DNA from: Leisingera daeponensis
GTDB lineage: Bacteria > Pseudomonadota > Alphaproteobacteria > Rhodobacterales > Rhodobacteraceae
Assembly (NCBI RefSeq): GCF_019801465.1
Contig: NZ_JAHVJA010000001.1
Coordinates: 434,001-498,000 of the forward strand
DNA: 64,000 bases
Direction of reading: 5' to 3'
A model generated the notes under the pieces. It made no database searches and was not told the origin of the DNA. It saw only the letters and a program-made list of their open reading frames with translations. Below are positions 17,579 through 26,008 of this stretch, piece by piece. Numbering within the stretch: the stretch's first letter is position 1; every line of letters starts with the position of its first letter. The translations under genes were made by a program, and so were the position numbers.

Positions 17579-18607
17579 TTGACGGTACGGATTAACCTTG
17601 CCCTGCAGGGCGGCGGCGCGCATGGGGCGTTCACCTGGGGCGTGCTCGACCGGCTGCTGGAAGAGAAGGGGATCGAGGTTTCGGGCATTACCGGCACCTC
17701 CGCCGGGGCGCTGAACGGCGCCGCGTTCAAGTCCGGTATGGTGCGGGACGGGCGCGCAGGCGCCAAGGCCTCGCTGGACAGGCTGTGGGCGCGGATGGGC
17801 GCGGTGGGCGACATGCGCTTTACTCATTGGCTGACGCGATTTGATGCAGTGGCCTGGGCGGGAGTGCTGGAGGCTTCGATGCCGTTTTCGCCGCTGGAGA
17901 GCCTCAGCCAGGTGATTTCGCCCTATCACTACGGCCCGTTTTACCGGAACCCGCTGCGCGAGGTCGTGGAGCAGTTCAACTTTGCCGAGGTCCGTGCCGG
18001 CGACGGGCCGGAGCTGTTCATCTGCGCAACCTGCGTGCGGACCGGAAAGATTCGCATCTTCGAGGGGGAGGAGATCGGCACCGACGCGATTCTGGCTTCT
18101 GCCTGCCTGCCGGACCTGTTTCAGGCGGTGGAAATCGAGGATCCCGAAACCGGCCGCATGGAGGCCTATTGGGACGGCGGCTACACCGGCAACCCGGCGC
18201 TGTTTCCGCTGTTCCGGGAGGCGCTGCCCGGGGATGTGGTGATCGTGAACATCAACCCGCTTGAACGGGAGGAAATCCCCAGGACGCCGCAGCAGATCCG
18301 GAACCGGGTGAACGAGATCAGCTTCAACTCCTCATTGCTGCGGGAGCTGCGGGCGATCAATTTCGTGCAGCGCCTGCTGGCAGACGGAACCTTGCAGCAG
18401 GGCCGGATGAAACAGGTGCGGGTTCACATGATCGGTGACGATGATCTGATGACGCAGCTGTCTGTCACCACCAAACTGATCCCGGTGCCGCAGATTCTGG
18501 CGCGGCTCAAACAGGCGGGGCGGGACGCGGCAGACGGCTTTCTCGAACGGGACAGGGACAGTCTCGGCGTGCGTTCCTCGGCAGACCTGCCTGCGATGTT
18601 CGGCTAG
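17579..18607 (+). CDS. Patatin-like phospholipase
   Basis: A 342-aa protein with the patatin catalytic dyad: oxyanion GGGAHGAFTWG near residue 11, nucleophile GTSAG near residue 40, and the aspartate in WDGGYTGNPALFPL near residue 200. Such enzymes hydrolyse acyl esters; in PHB-using bacteria some members sit near bdhA and may act on PHB or storage lipids. The start is a TTG at 17579 preceded by AGGTGG; no better start is visible. It lies 101 bases after bdhA and may be co-transcribed. Its stop overlaps the stop of the convergent DUF502 gene. Confidence 0.92.
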   Translation: MTVRINLALQGGGAHGAFTWGVLDRLLEEKGIEVSGITGTSAGALNGAAFKSGMVRDGRAGAKASLDRLWARMGAVGDMRFTHWLTRFDAVAWAGVLEASMPFSPLESLSQVISPYHYGPFYRNPLREVVEQFNFAEVRAGDGPELFICATCVRTGKIRIFEGEEIGTDAILASACLPDLFQAVEIEDPETGRMEAYWDGGYTGNPALFPLFREALPGDVVIVNINPLEREEIPRTPQQIRNRVNEISFNSSLLRELRAINFVQRLLADGTLQQGRMKQVRVHMIGDDDLMTQLSVTTKLIPVPQILARLKQAGRDAADGFLERDRDSLGVRSSADLPAMFG

Positions 18608-19320
18608 GCGCTTTCCTTTTCCAGCACTTTGGTCTTCTTGCCGTTTTCCACCGGCTTGGTGGGATCCTTGGGGTTCGGGTAGACAAGGCCCGCCGAGATC
18701 ACCAGCTTGGCCGAATCCTCCACCGTCATATCCAGCTCGATCACGTCTTCCTCCGGCACGAACAGCAGAAAGCCGGATGTCGGGTTCGGCGTGGTCGGAA
18801 GGAAGACGCTGACCAGCCCGCCGCTGGTTTCGGCGCGCTTGGCGATTTCCCCCTTGGCATTGGTGGAGATGAAGCCGATCGCCCAGATGCCCTTGCGCGG
18901 GTATTGCACCAGGCAGGCTTTTTCAAAGCTGCGCTCAGACTGGGCAAAGACGGTCTCGGAAATCTGTTTGATGCCGGAGTAGACCGTGCGCACCACCGGC
19001 ATCCGGTCCACCAGGCTTTCGGCGAAGGTGATCAGCGAGCGGCCGATGATGCCCTTGGCGATCCAGCCCACGATGATGGTGAACAAGAGGAAGATGATCA
19101 GCCCGACGCCGCGCAGGTTGATGCCGATATACTGCTCCGGGCGGAAAGTGTGCGGCACCAGCGGCAGCACCACGCTGTCGATCCAGCCCATCACCGACCA
19201 CAAGAGCCAGACCGTCAGCCCTACGGGGGCAATCACCACGATGCCGGTAAAGAAGGAAGCGCGCAGGCTGGCGAACAGGCCGCGGCGGCGTTGGGGTTCT
19301 TCGTCGAATGGCGTGGTCAT
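18604..19320 (-). CDS. DUF502 family membrane protein
   Basis: A 238-aa protein with two hydrophobic segments near the N-terminus (about residues 16-38 and 70-92) followed by a hydrophilic C-terminal domain. Family signs include FFTGIVVIAPVGLTVWLLW, the segment RMPVVRTVYSGIKQISETVF, and VFLPTTPNPTSGFLLFVP. The function of DUF502 proteins is not established. Convergent with the patatin gene; the two genes share four bases at their stop codons (CTAG read from both sides). Confidence 0.9.
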   Translation of the reverse strand: MTTPFDEEPQRRRGLFASLRASFFTGIVVIAPVGLTVWLLWSVMGWIDSVVLPLVPHTFRPEQYIGINLRGVGLIIFLLFTIIVGWIAKGIIGRSLITFAESLVDRMPVVRTVYSGIKQISETVFAQSERSFEKACLVQYPRKGIWAIGFISTNAKGEIAKRAETSGGLVSVFLPTTPNPTSGFLLFVPEEDVIELDMTVEDSAKLVISAGLVYPNPKDPTKPVENGKKTKVLEKESA

Positions 19321-19400
19321 AGGTCAGTTTTCCGGGAATACCGCGAGAAACCTAGGCACTGTTTTGGGGCGGAGCAATGGTTTCCGCCCCAAAAATCAAC

Positions 19401-20315
19401 TCATTGTGCGAGATTGTTGAGTTCCTGTGCGATCTTTGCCGCGAGACGGGCATTGTTGCGCACCAAGGCGATGTTCGCGGTCAGTGAACGGCCCTCTGTC
19501 AGCTCGAAAATGCGGCTCAGCAGGAAGGGAGTCACATCCTTGCCGGCAATGCCCTGGGCGTCGGCTTCGGACTGGGCCTGGGCGATCACCGGCGCCAGAT
19601 CCCCTGCCGCGATCTGAGCATCTGCCGGGATCGGGTTGGCCACCAGCTGGCCGCCGGGCAGGCCCATGGCCCGGCGGGCGGCATGGGCGCGGGCGATCTG
19701 GGCGGGCTCATCCATGCGCAGCGGTGCCTTCAGCTCCGACTGTGCCGACCAGAAGGCAGGGAAACTGTCCTGCCCGTAGGCGATCACCGGCACGCCCTGG
19801 GTTTCCAGAACTTCCAGCGTCTTGGGCAGGTCTAGGATCGCCTTGGCTCCCGCGGCCACCACGGTGACCGGGGTCTGCGCCAGCTCCATCAGGTCGGCGG
19901 AAATGTCGAAGGTGGTCTCGGCACCCTTGTGAACACCGCCGATGCCGCCGGTGGCGAAGACGGAAATGCCCGCAATCCGCGCTGCGATCATGGTTGCAGC
20001 GACAGTGGTGGCGCCGGTGCCGCCCATGGCGATGCAGGCCGGCATGTCGGCGCGGGAAATCTTGGCAACGCCCTTGGCCTGCCCAAGGGACTGCAGCTGC
20101 TCAGGCTCCAGCCCCACGTGCAGCACGCCGTCAATTACCGCCATTGTGGCCGGAACCGCTCCGGCGTCGCGGATGTCCTGTTCGACCTGCGCGGCCACCT
20201 CGACATTCTGCGGGTAGGGCATGCCGTGGGTGATGATGGTGCTTTCCAGCGCGACGATGGCGCGGCCTTCAGCCTTGGCGGCCTCGACTTCGGAGGAATA
20301 CTGAATATCGATCAA
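19401..20315 (-). CDS. psuG: Pseudouridine-5'-phosphate glycosidase
   Basis: A 304-aa enzyme that splits pseudouridine 5'-phosphate reversibly into ribose 5-phosphate and uracil. Typical segments are VALESTIITHGMPYPQN near the start, RADMPACIAMGGTGATTVAAT, FATGGIGGVHKGAE and LDLPKTLEVLETQGVPVIAYG. The start is a TTG at 20315 with AGGAGA at suitable spacing. It overlaps the stop of the upstream kinase gene by 4 bases (TTGA), so the pair is translationally coupled. Longer in-frame extensions upstream belong to antisense or shifted reading of the kinase gene. Confidence 0.95.
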   Translation of the reverse strand: MIDIQYSSEVEAAKAEGRAIVALESTIITHGMPYPQNVEVAAQVEQDIRDAGAVPATMAVIDGVLHVGLEPEQLQSLGQAKGVAKISRADMPACIAMGGTGATTVAATMIAARIAGISVFATGGIGGVHKGAETTFDISADLMELAQTPVTVVAAGAKAILDLPKTLEVLETQGVPVIAYGQDSFPAFWSAQSELKAPLRMDEPAQIARAHAARRAMGLPGGQLVANPIPADAQIAAGDLAPVIAQAQSEADAQGIAGKDVTPFLLSRIFELTEGRSLTANIALVRNNARLAAKIAQELNNLAQ

Positions 20316-21220
20316 AGCGGGGGTTCTCCTGAAACGTAGGTGGCGGCAGCCTTGAGGGCTGAGGCCAAAGCGGTCTTGCGGTCTTCGCCGCGTGCCTCGG
20401 CGACGATATGAGCGGCCATGAAGGTATCGCCGGCGCCGGTCACCCGGGCGACGGTGACGCGCGGCGGAACCAGGGTGATGGTGCCTTCGGAATCGGCCAC
20501 GGTAGCGGAGGCGCCGCCGTCGGTGACCAGAACCCGCGCGGCACCGCGGTCCAGCATCGCCCTGGCAGCGGTTTCGCTGTCGGTGAACTCCGCCTGGCAC
20601 AGGATGCCGGCCTCCTCCAGGTTCACATAAAGCGTGCCGCAGGTGCGGGTCAGGAAGGGGCGCAGCCGTTCTGCCTTGCCCGGCGAGGCGGGCGCCACCC
20701 GCAGGTCGGCCTTGGCAAAAGCGGGGCTGGCGGCGATGTCGTCCAGCAGGGACAGCGTCAGGTTGCCGTCCAGCGCGACCTGGCCGGCGTAAGGCGCGTC
20801 CTCGGTTCCGAGCGAGCCATCGGAGAGCGGCCGCAGGATCTTGTCGCCCGCGGCCTCCAGCGAATGCGCATCAGCGATAGCCGCGATCAGCCCGTTGGCG
20901 CCCTCCACCGCCATGTAGCGGTCGGTGGGCAGATCCTCGGAGCGGTAGATGTGATCGGTGATCAGGCCGAAGTGGCCGCAAGCATGGATCAGCTCGTCGC
21001 CCTCGGGGTCGCGGCCGACGGCGGTCAGCAGCGCCGGCTTCATGCCGAAGCGCGACAGTGTCATGGCGATGTTCATCGCCACGCCGCCGGGCAGCCGGGT
21101 GATGCGCCCGGGCATGTCTGATCCGCGCTGCATTTCACTGGTGCAGCGGCCGATGATGTCCCACAGGACCGACCCGATGCACAGGAGGGCGGGTGTCTGG
21201 GAGTGTGAGGATTGTGTCAT
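20312..21220 (-). CDS. psuK: PfkB-family kinase, probable pseudouridine kinase
   Basis: A 302-aa ribokinase-family enzyme that should phosphorylate pseudouridine to the 5'-phosphate used by PsuG. The N-terminal GSVLWDIIGR and RLPGGVAMNIAMTLSRFG motifs and the C-terminal anion-hole signature VTGAGDTFMAAHIVAEARG are clear. The call as pseudouridine kinase rests on its direct coupling with psuG; by sequence alone only the PfkB family is certain. Together the two genes form a pseudouridine salvage operon for RNA breakdown products. Confidence 0.9.
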   Translation of the reverse strand: MTQSSHSQTPALLCIGSVLWDIIGRCTSEMQRGSDMPGRITRLPGGVAMNIAMTLSRFGMKPALLTAVGRDPEGDELIHACGHFGLITDHIYRSEDLPTDRYMAVEGANGLIAAIADAHSLEAAGDKILRPLSDGSLGTEDAPYAGQVALDGNLTLSLLDDIAASPAFAKADLRVAPASPGKAERLRPFLTRTCGTLYVNLEEAGILCQAEFTDSETAARAMLDRGAARVLVTDGGASATVADSEGTITLVPPRVTVARVTGAGDTFMAAHIVAEARGEDRKTALASALKAAATYVSGEPPL

Positions 21221-21261
21221 AGTGTCCTATTGCCGCCTTTGGCCGGCCTCTGCAAGCGGCT

Positions 21262-22071
21262 TCACCGGGGCGGCACGGCGAATGTCAGATCGGCCCAAAG
21301 GCTTTCCCATGCGTAATCTTGGCCGACCGGGGCTGGGCGCAGAACCACGGCATCAAGGAGATACCGGTGCCCGGGAAGCACCGGGATGACGGCCTTGCCC
21401 TGTGCCTCGGCCGGCAAGGTCGTGACCGTGACGCCCGCGTCCGGCGCCTTGGCAAAGATTTCGATCTGAGCGTGCGGGCGCGGTCTGCCCTGATACAGAA
21501 CCTGGACGGGCAGCCCCTGCGCCGGATTGCCGGTATAGGGATTGTCCAGGGCAACAATTTCGGTTTCCAGCCCAACGGGGAGATCGGAGCCCGCGCCCTG
21601 GCCGACCGCCACCAGCGCCTTGGCAAAGCGGGTGTATTGTTCGGCAAAGCCCGCCTCCGGCAGGCCAAGCGCGCGGTGGCGGGCAGGGATGTCGCCAAAC
21701 CCCTTGTGGTCAGCAAAGGTCTGGAAATCCTCCCAGGTCTCGTAGACCAGCCGCTGCGGGCGGGTCTGGTGGATGATTACTGCCAGGCCGTCCTGCGCGA
21801 TACCCGAAGTGAACGCAGGCATATCGCCCATGCGCCCGGCATACGGCGCCGCGGATCCGGCCTGCATCACTTCGAAACGGGCGATACGGTGATCCAGATA
21901 GGGCTGCTCGGCCCCCTTGAACAGCTCGCCGTTGCGCAGTCTTGCGGTTACGGGCTCCCCGGATTCCACTTGATATTTCTCCGGCTCAATCCAAAACTCG
22001 TGGGATAACGCCGGAGCTGCTGCGACTGCCAGCCCGGCACTGAGAAGTGAGCAGAACAGGCGGTATTGCAT
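21262..22071 (-). CDS. DUF4198 family periplasmic protein
   Basis: A 269-aa exported protein with a signal peptide (LFCSLLSAGLAVAAAPALS-H). The mature start HEFWIEPEKYQVESGEPV and the C-terminal TLPAEAQGKAVIPVLPGHRYLLDAV fit DUF4198, a family linked to metal (nickel/cobalt) uptake regions. ATG 22071 is the natural start; an extension upstream would overlap the hupE-like gene. The start codons of the two divergent genes overlap or nearly so, and the partner is a HupE-type membrane protein, which supports a joint role in metal uptake (inference). Confidence 0.88.
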   Translation of the reverse strand: MQYRLFCSLLSAGLAVAAAPALSHEFWIEPEKYQVESGEPVTARLRNGELFKGAEQPYLDHRIARFEVMQAGSAAPYAGRMGDMPAFTSGIAQDGLAVIIHQTRPQRLVYETWEDFQTFADHKGFGDIPARHRALGLPEAGFAEQYTRFAKALVAVGQGAGSDLPVGLETEIVALDNPYTGNPAQGLPVQVLYQGRPRPHAQIEIFAKAPDAGVTVTTLPAEAQGKAVIPVLPGHRYLLDAVVLRPAPVGQDYAWESLWADLTFAVPPR

Positions 22072-23221
22072 GAACGGGTCCTTGGCTGTCAGGCGTGGTG
22101 ACACTTGGCTGCGGACACTATTTGCGCTCATGTTCTGTGTGGTGGCAATAGCCGCTGCCGCTGCCCGCGCGCATGAGGTCACCCCTGCCATTGCTGATTT
22201 CACGGTTCAGGACAGCCGGATCACTCTGAAACTGCGGCTTAACGCCGAGGCCTTTGTAGCCGGCATCAATCTGGACGGCCTGTCGGATACCAACCAGACC
22301 GCGCAGTCTGCCGATTATGATGAACTGCGCGCGCTGGGGCCGGCTGAACTGAAGCCGATGGTTCAGCTGTTTGCAGAGGAGTGGCTGGAGAGCTTTTCGG
22401 TTCAGGCCGGTGGTCCGGTTGCGCTGCGCGTCGGGCAGATCACCATTCCTGAAGCCGGAAACATCAGCCTGCCGCGGGCGTCCTTCCTGGAGCTGACCGG
22501 AGAGGTCCCCGCCGGGAGGGGCAGCCTGCGCATTGCCTGGCCGCTCGGCTCCGGCGGAGTAGTGCTCCGGCAGAACGGGGTGAAGGAACCCTATACCGGC
22601 TACTTGCAGGGCGGGGAGACCTCGCCGCCGATTCCGCTTGCAGGAGGCGCGGCCAAAACGCCGGTCGAGGCCTTCATGGAATATCTTCCGGTCGGCTTCA
22701 CCCACATCCTGCCGAAGGGGCTGGATCATATCCTGTTTGTGCTGGGGCTGTTCTTCCTCAGCCCGCGGGTGAAGCCGCTGCTGTTGCAGGTGAGCCTGTT
22801 CACCGTCGCCCATACCATCACCCTGGCGCTGGGCGCGCTGGGCATGGTCAATGTGAACCCCGCCATCGTCGAACCGCTGATTGCGCTGTCGATTGTCTTT
22901 GTTGCGGTGGAAAACATCTTCGCCCGGAAGCTGCACGCATGGCGGAGTTTAGTCATCTTAGGCTTCGGCCTGCTGCACGGCCTGGGCTTTGCTACTGTGC
23001 TGGGGGAATTCGGCTTGCCTGCCAGCCAGTTCCTGCCTGCACTCATCGGCTTCAACGTTGGCGTGGAACTGGGCCAGCTGGCGGTGATTGCCGCCGCCTA
23101 CCTCGGCGTGCGCCTGTGGTTCGGGCGGCATCCGAAATACCGCGGCCGGGTGGCGATCCCGGCCTCTGTCACCATCGCGATGATCGGCGGCTACTGGTTT
23201 GTGGAGCGGGTGTTTCTGTAA
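22070..23221 (+). CDS. HupE/UreJ family membrane protein
   Basis: A protein of up to 383 aa. An N-terminal signal segment (LRTLFALMFCVVAIAAAAARA-H) precedes a periplasmic domain of about 170 residues, then several membrane spans with the HupE/UreJ pattern: GFTHILPKGLDHILFVLGLF, LFTVAHTITLALGALG, ENIFARKL and LLHGLGFATVLGEFGL. The conserved histidines are consistent with metal (nickel or cobalt) handling. The start is uncertain: ATG 22070 overlaps the divergent DUF4198 start; TTG 22082 is an alternative. Confidence 0.88.
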   Translation: MNGSLAVRRGDTWLRTLFALMFCVVAIAAAAARAHEVTPAIADFTVQDSRITLKLRLNAEAFVAGINLDGLSDTNQTAQSADYDELRALGPAELKPMVQLFAEEWLESFSVQAGGPVALRVGQITIPEAGNISLPRASFLELTGEVPAGRGSLRIAWPLGSGGVVLRQNGVKEPYTGYLQGGETSPPIPLAGGAAKTPVEAFMEYLPVGFTHILPKGLDHILFVLGLFFLSPRVKPLLLQVSLFTVAHTITLALGALGMVNVNPAIVEPLIALSIVFVAVENIFARKLHAWRSLVILGFGLLHGLGFATVLGEFGLPASQFLPALIGFNVGVELGQLAVIAAAYLGVRLWFGRHPKYRGRVAIPASVTIAMIGGYWFVERVFL

Positions 23222-23247
23222 ACACCTGCCAAATGCTCAGGAGCAGG

Positions 23248-23880
23248 TCAGCCCATCGCCCGCATCAGCACCTTGAGCGCCGCCAGCGGGTCTTCCGCGT
23301 GCCAGATCTCATCGCCGATGCCAAAGAAATCGGTATGGGGTGCGATGCCGCGCACCAGATCCTCGGTCAGACCGCCCTCGGCCACCACAGGGACCTCGAT
23401 CATCTGCGACCACCACTGGAACAGATCGGCCTCTGCCTGCGCACCGTCACCCAGGCCGGAGGTGCCGACGGGGCCGAAACTCACGTAATCCGCGCCGGCC
23501 TCGCCTGCGACCATGCCGTCATGCTGCGACGCGCCGCAGAAAGTGCCGACAATCGCATCCGGACCCAGCGCCTTGCGGGCGGTGCGCACCGATTTGGACG
23601 CATCGGTCAGATGCACGCCGTCCAGCCCCAGCCGCTCGGCCAGGATCTGGTGATCCGAGATCACAAGTGCCACATCGCGCGCCATGGTCACTTCGCGCAG
23701 CGCGTCGCCCGCGCGGCTCAGGGTGTCCTCATCGCGGCTGAACAGGTCCAGGCGCACACAGGCGACGTCCACTTCATCCAGCACCCGTGCCAGCAGACCG
23801 GGGAATTTGCCCAGCTCGAAACTCGGCGGGGAGATCAGGTAGATCTGCGGCTGCTCGGGTGCGTCAGCAGGGCTTCCCAT
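23248..23880 (-). CDS. Thiamine-phosphate synthase-like protein (ThiE/TenI fold)
   Basis: A 210-aa TIM-barrel protein. The segments VALVISDHQILAERLGLDGVHL, GADYVSFGPVGTSGLGD and PVVAEGGLTEDLV match the ThiE/TenI family core. ThiE joins HMP-PP and THZ-P to thiamine phosphate; but some residues of the true ThiE pyrophosphate site (for example the serine-rich loop and DxxG) are only partly visible, and no other thi gene is nearby, so it may be a ThiE-like paralogue. The ATG at 23880 has GGAGC seven bases upstream. It is divergent from the TrmJ-like gene. Confidence 0.8.
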   Translation of the reverse strand: MGSPADAPEQPQIYLISPPSFELGKFPGLLARVLDEVDVACVRLDLFSRDEDTLSRAGDALREVTMARDVALVISDHQILAERLGLDGVHLTDASKSVRTARKALGPDAIVGTFCGASQHDGMVAGEAGADYVSFGPVGTSGLGDGAQAEADLFQWWSQMIEVPVVAEGGLTEDLVRGIAPHTDFFGIGDEIWHAEDPLAALKVLMRAMG

Positions 23881-24046
23881 GATGGTGCTCCATTGTTCAG
23901 GCGATTGGACGGTGTTTAGCCGATTTGCTGCGGGACGCAAGGATTTGCGGCGGCGGAACCGCAGGAATCGCAGGCCAGAACCGCGCCGGACCTTGCCCCG
24001 CCGCCTTGCGGGCAGTACAGCAGTGCCGATTTTGCCGGAGAACACG

Positions 24047-24799
24047 ATGCCCACCGATACGCCCCAGCCCGCCTTTGTCCTTGTCCGCCCGCAGATGGGC
24101 GAGAATATCGGTGCCGCCGCGCGGGCGATGTGGAACTTCGGCCTCGACCGGATGCGCATCGTGGCGCCGCGCGACGGCTGGCCGAACCCCAAAGCGGTGG
24201 CGATGTCTTCCGGCGCTGGACGCCTGCTGGACGAGGCGCAGCTCTGTGCTGACGTGCCGGAGGCGCTGGGCGACTGTACCTATGTCTTTGCCACCACCGC
24301 CCGCCAGCGCGGGCTGACCAAACCGGTCTACAGCCCTGAGCGCGCGATGCAGATCGCGGCACAGAAGATCGCGTCGGGCGAGAAGGTCGCGGTGATGTTC
24401 GGCCCCGAGCGCGCGGGCCTCGAGAACGAGGATATCGCCAAGGCCAATGCCATCATCTCGGTGCCTGTAAACCCGCTTTACGCCTCGCTGAACCTGGGTC
24501 AATGCGTGCTGCTGACCGGTTATGAATGGATGCGCCAGTCCGCGGAGGTGGTGCATGAAACCACCGATCTGGGCCGCAAGGGCGAATGGGCGAGCGGCGT
24601 TGAGGTCGAGAAGCTGGTGGAGCATTACGAGGAGCGGCTGGACGCCGCGGGTTTCTTCTTCCCGCCGGAGAAGGCCGAGGGCATGAAGACCAATCTGCGC
24701 AACTTGTGGTCGCGGATGCGGATGACCCGCTCCGATGTGCAGATGCTGCATGGCATCATGCGGCAGATGGTCCGCTGGAAAGAGCGCGGCGGCGAATAA
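24047..24799 (+). CDS. trmJ: RNA methyltransferase, TrmJ/TrmH (SPOUT) family
   Basis: A 250-aa SPOUT-fold methyltransferase. The N-terminal VLVRPQMGENIGAAARAMWNFGL and the SAM-binding knot motifs VMFGPERAGLENEDI and IISVPVNPLYASLNLGQCV are typical of TrmJ, which 2'-O-methylates position 32 of tRNAs. The C-terminal KTNLRNLWSRMRMTRSDVQMLHGIMRQM helix is also a TrmJ mark. ATG 24047 fits the family start; the longer in-frame extension is not protein-like. It probably acts in the cytoplasm on tRNA and is 60 bases before ctaA on the same strand. Confidence 0.92.
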   Translation: MPTDTPQPAFVLVRPQMGENIGAAARAMWNFGLDRMRIVAPRDGWPNPKAVAMSSGAGRLLDEAQLCADVPEALGDCTYVFATTARQRGLTKPVYSPERAMQIAAQKIASGEKVAVMFGPERAGLENEDIAKANAIISVPVNPLYASLNLGQCVLLTGYEWMRQSAEVVHETTDLGRKGEWASGVEVEKLVEHYEERLDAAGFFFPPEKAEGMKTNLRNLWSRMRMTRSDVQMLHGIMRQMVRWKERGGE

Positions 24800-24859
24800 G
24801 CCGCTCTGGACCATTTCTGAAACCGCCCCTAGCTTGGCAGCAGAAACAAAGAGGCAAGC

Positions 24860-26005
24860 ATGAGCAAGCGCAGCATTTTCGAAGAGGTCGAGGGCGAGAA
24901 GAAGGATGCGCCCGCGGTGCAACCGGGGCTGATCGACCGCGGCCGCGGCGGCGCCCGCAAGGCGATCCGCGCCTGGCTGATGGTCCTGTTTGCGCTGGTG
25001 GTTGCGATGATCGTGGTGGGCGGGCTGACCCGGCTGACCGACAGCGGCCTGTCGATCACCGAATGGCGGCCGGTGACCGGGGCCATCCCGCCGATGTCGG
25101 AGGCCGAATGGCAGGCGGAGTTCGACAAGTACAAGGAAATCGACCAGTGGCGCATCCAGAACCAGTGGATGGAACTGTCTGATTTCAAATCGATCTATTG
25201 GTGGGAGTGGGGCCACCGCCAGCTGGGCCGTTTCATTGGCGTGGTCTGGGTGGTTGGGTTCCTCGGCTTTCTTGCAGCGCGCAAGATCCCGGCAGGCTGG
25301 ACCGGCCGGCTGCTGCTGCCCGGTGTCCTCGGCGGCGTGCAGGGCGCCATCGGCTGGTGGATGGTGGCCTCTGGCGTGACCCTGGGCGAGGGGATGACTG
25401 CGGTGGCTTCCTACCGGCTGGCCGTGCATCTGGGGCTGGCGTTCGTGATCCTTGGCTTCATCGCCTGGTATGTGCTGATGCTGGGCCGCGAGGAGCGCGA
25501 GCTGATGCAGGCGCGCCGCGCCAAGGAGGCGAAGCTGTTCAGCCTGTCGACCGGCCTGATGCATTTCGCCTTCCTGCAGATCCTGCTGGGGGCGCTGGTG
25601 GCGGGTATCGACGCGGGCCGCTCCTACACCGACTGGCCGCTGATGGGCGGGCAGGTGATCCCGCCGAACCCCTTCATGATCGAGCCGGTCTGGAAAAACT
25701 TCTTTGAAAACCCCGGTCTGGTGCAGTTCATCCACCGGGTTGCGGGCTACCTGCTGTTTGCCTTTGGCGCGGTGGCCTGGCTGCGCGGCCGCGGCTCTGC
25801 CCATGCGCGGACACGCTTTGCTTTCAATACTGTGTTCGCGGCGCTGTCGGTGCAGGTGCTGCTGGGGATCATCACCGTGATCTACGCCGCGCCGCTGCAC
25901 GCCGCGATCACCCATCAGCTGGTGGCAATCGGCGTCTGGGCGCTGATCCTGCGCGCGCGCTTCCTGTCTGCCTATCCCATTGCAACCTCGATCAAGGATC
26001 ATTGA
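24860..26005 (+). CDS. ctaA: Haem A synthase (COX15/CtaA type 2)
   Basis: A 381-aa membrane enzyme that oxidises the methyl group of haem O to the formyl group of haem A for aa3-type cytochrome c oxidase. About eight hydrophobic segments are visible. Family motifs are VVGGLTRLTDSGLSITEWRP, WWEWGHRQLGRFIG (haem-ligand His), YRLAVHLGLAF, and LVQFIHRVAGYLLF with a late HAAITHQLVAIG. A long cytoplasmic N-terminus and the central extracytoplasmic loop (FDKYKEIDQWRIQNQWMELS) are typical of alphaproteobacterial CtaA. M32 carboxypeptidase follows 3 bases after the stop codon, so the two are probably co-transcribed. Confidence 0.96.
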   Translation: MSKRSIFEEVEGEKKDAPAVQPGLIDRGRGGARKAIRAWLMVLFALVVAMIVVGGLTRLTDSGLSITEWRPVTGAIPPMSEAEWQAEFDKYKEIDQWRIQNQWMELSDFKSIYWWEWGHRQLGRFIGVVWVVGFLGFLAARKIPAGWTGRLLLPGVLGGVQGAIGWWMVASGVTLGEGMTAVASYRLAVHLGLAFVILGFIAWYVLMLGREERELMQARRAKEAKLFSLSTGLMHFAFLQILLGALVAGIDAGRSYTDWPLMGGQVIPPNPFMIEPVWKNFFENPGLVQFIHRVAGYLLFAFGAVAWLRGRGSAHARTRFAFNTVFAALSVQVLLGIITVIYAAPLHAAITHQLVAIGVWALILRARFLSAYPIATSIKDH

Positions 26006-26008
26006 CCC

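Noticed and set aside
23881-24046. TPP riboswitch upstream of the ThiE-like gene
   Set aside because: No THI-box elements (such as CUGAGA with ACCUGAUC) were found.
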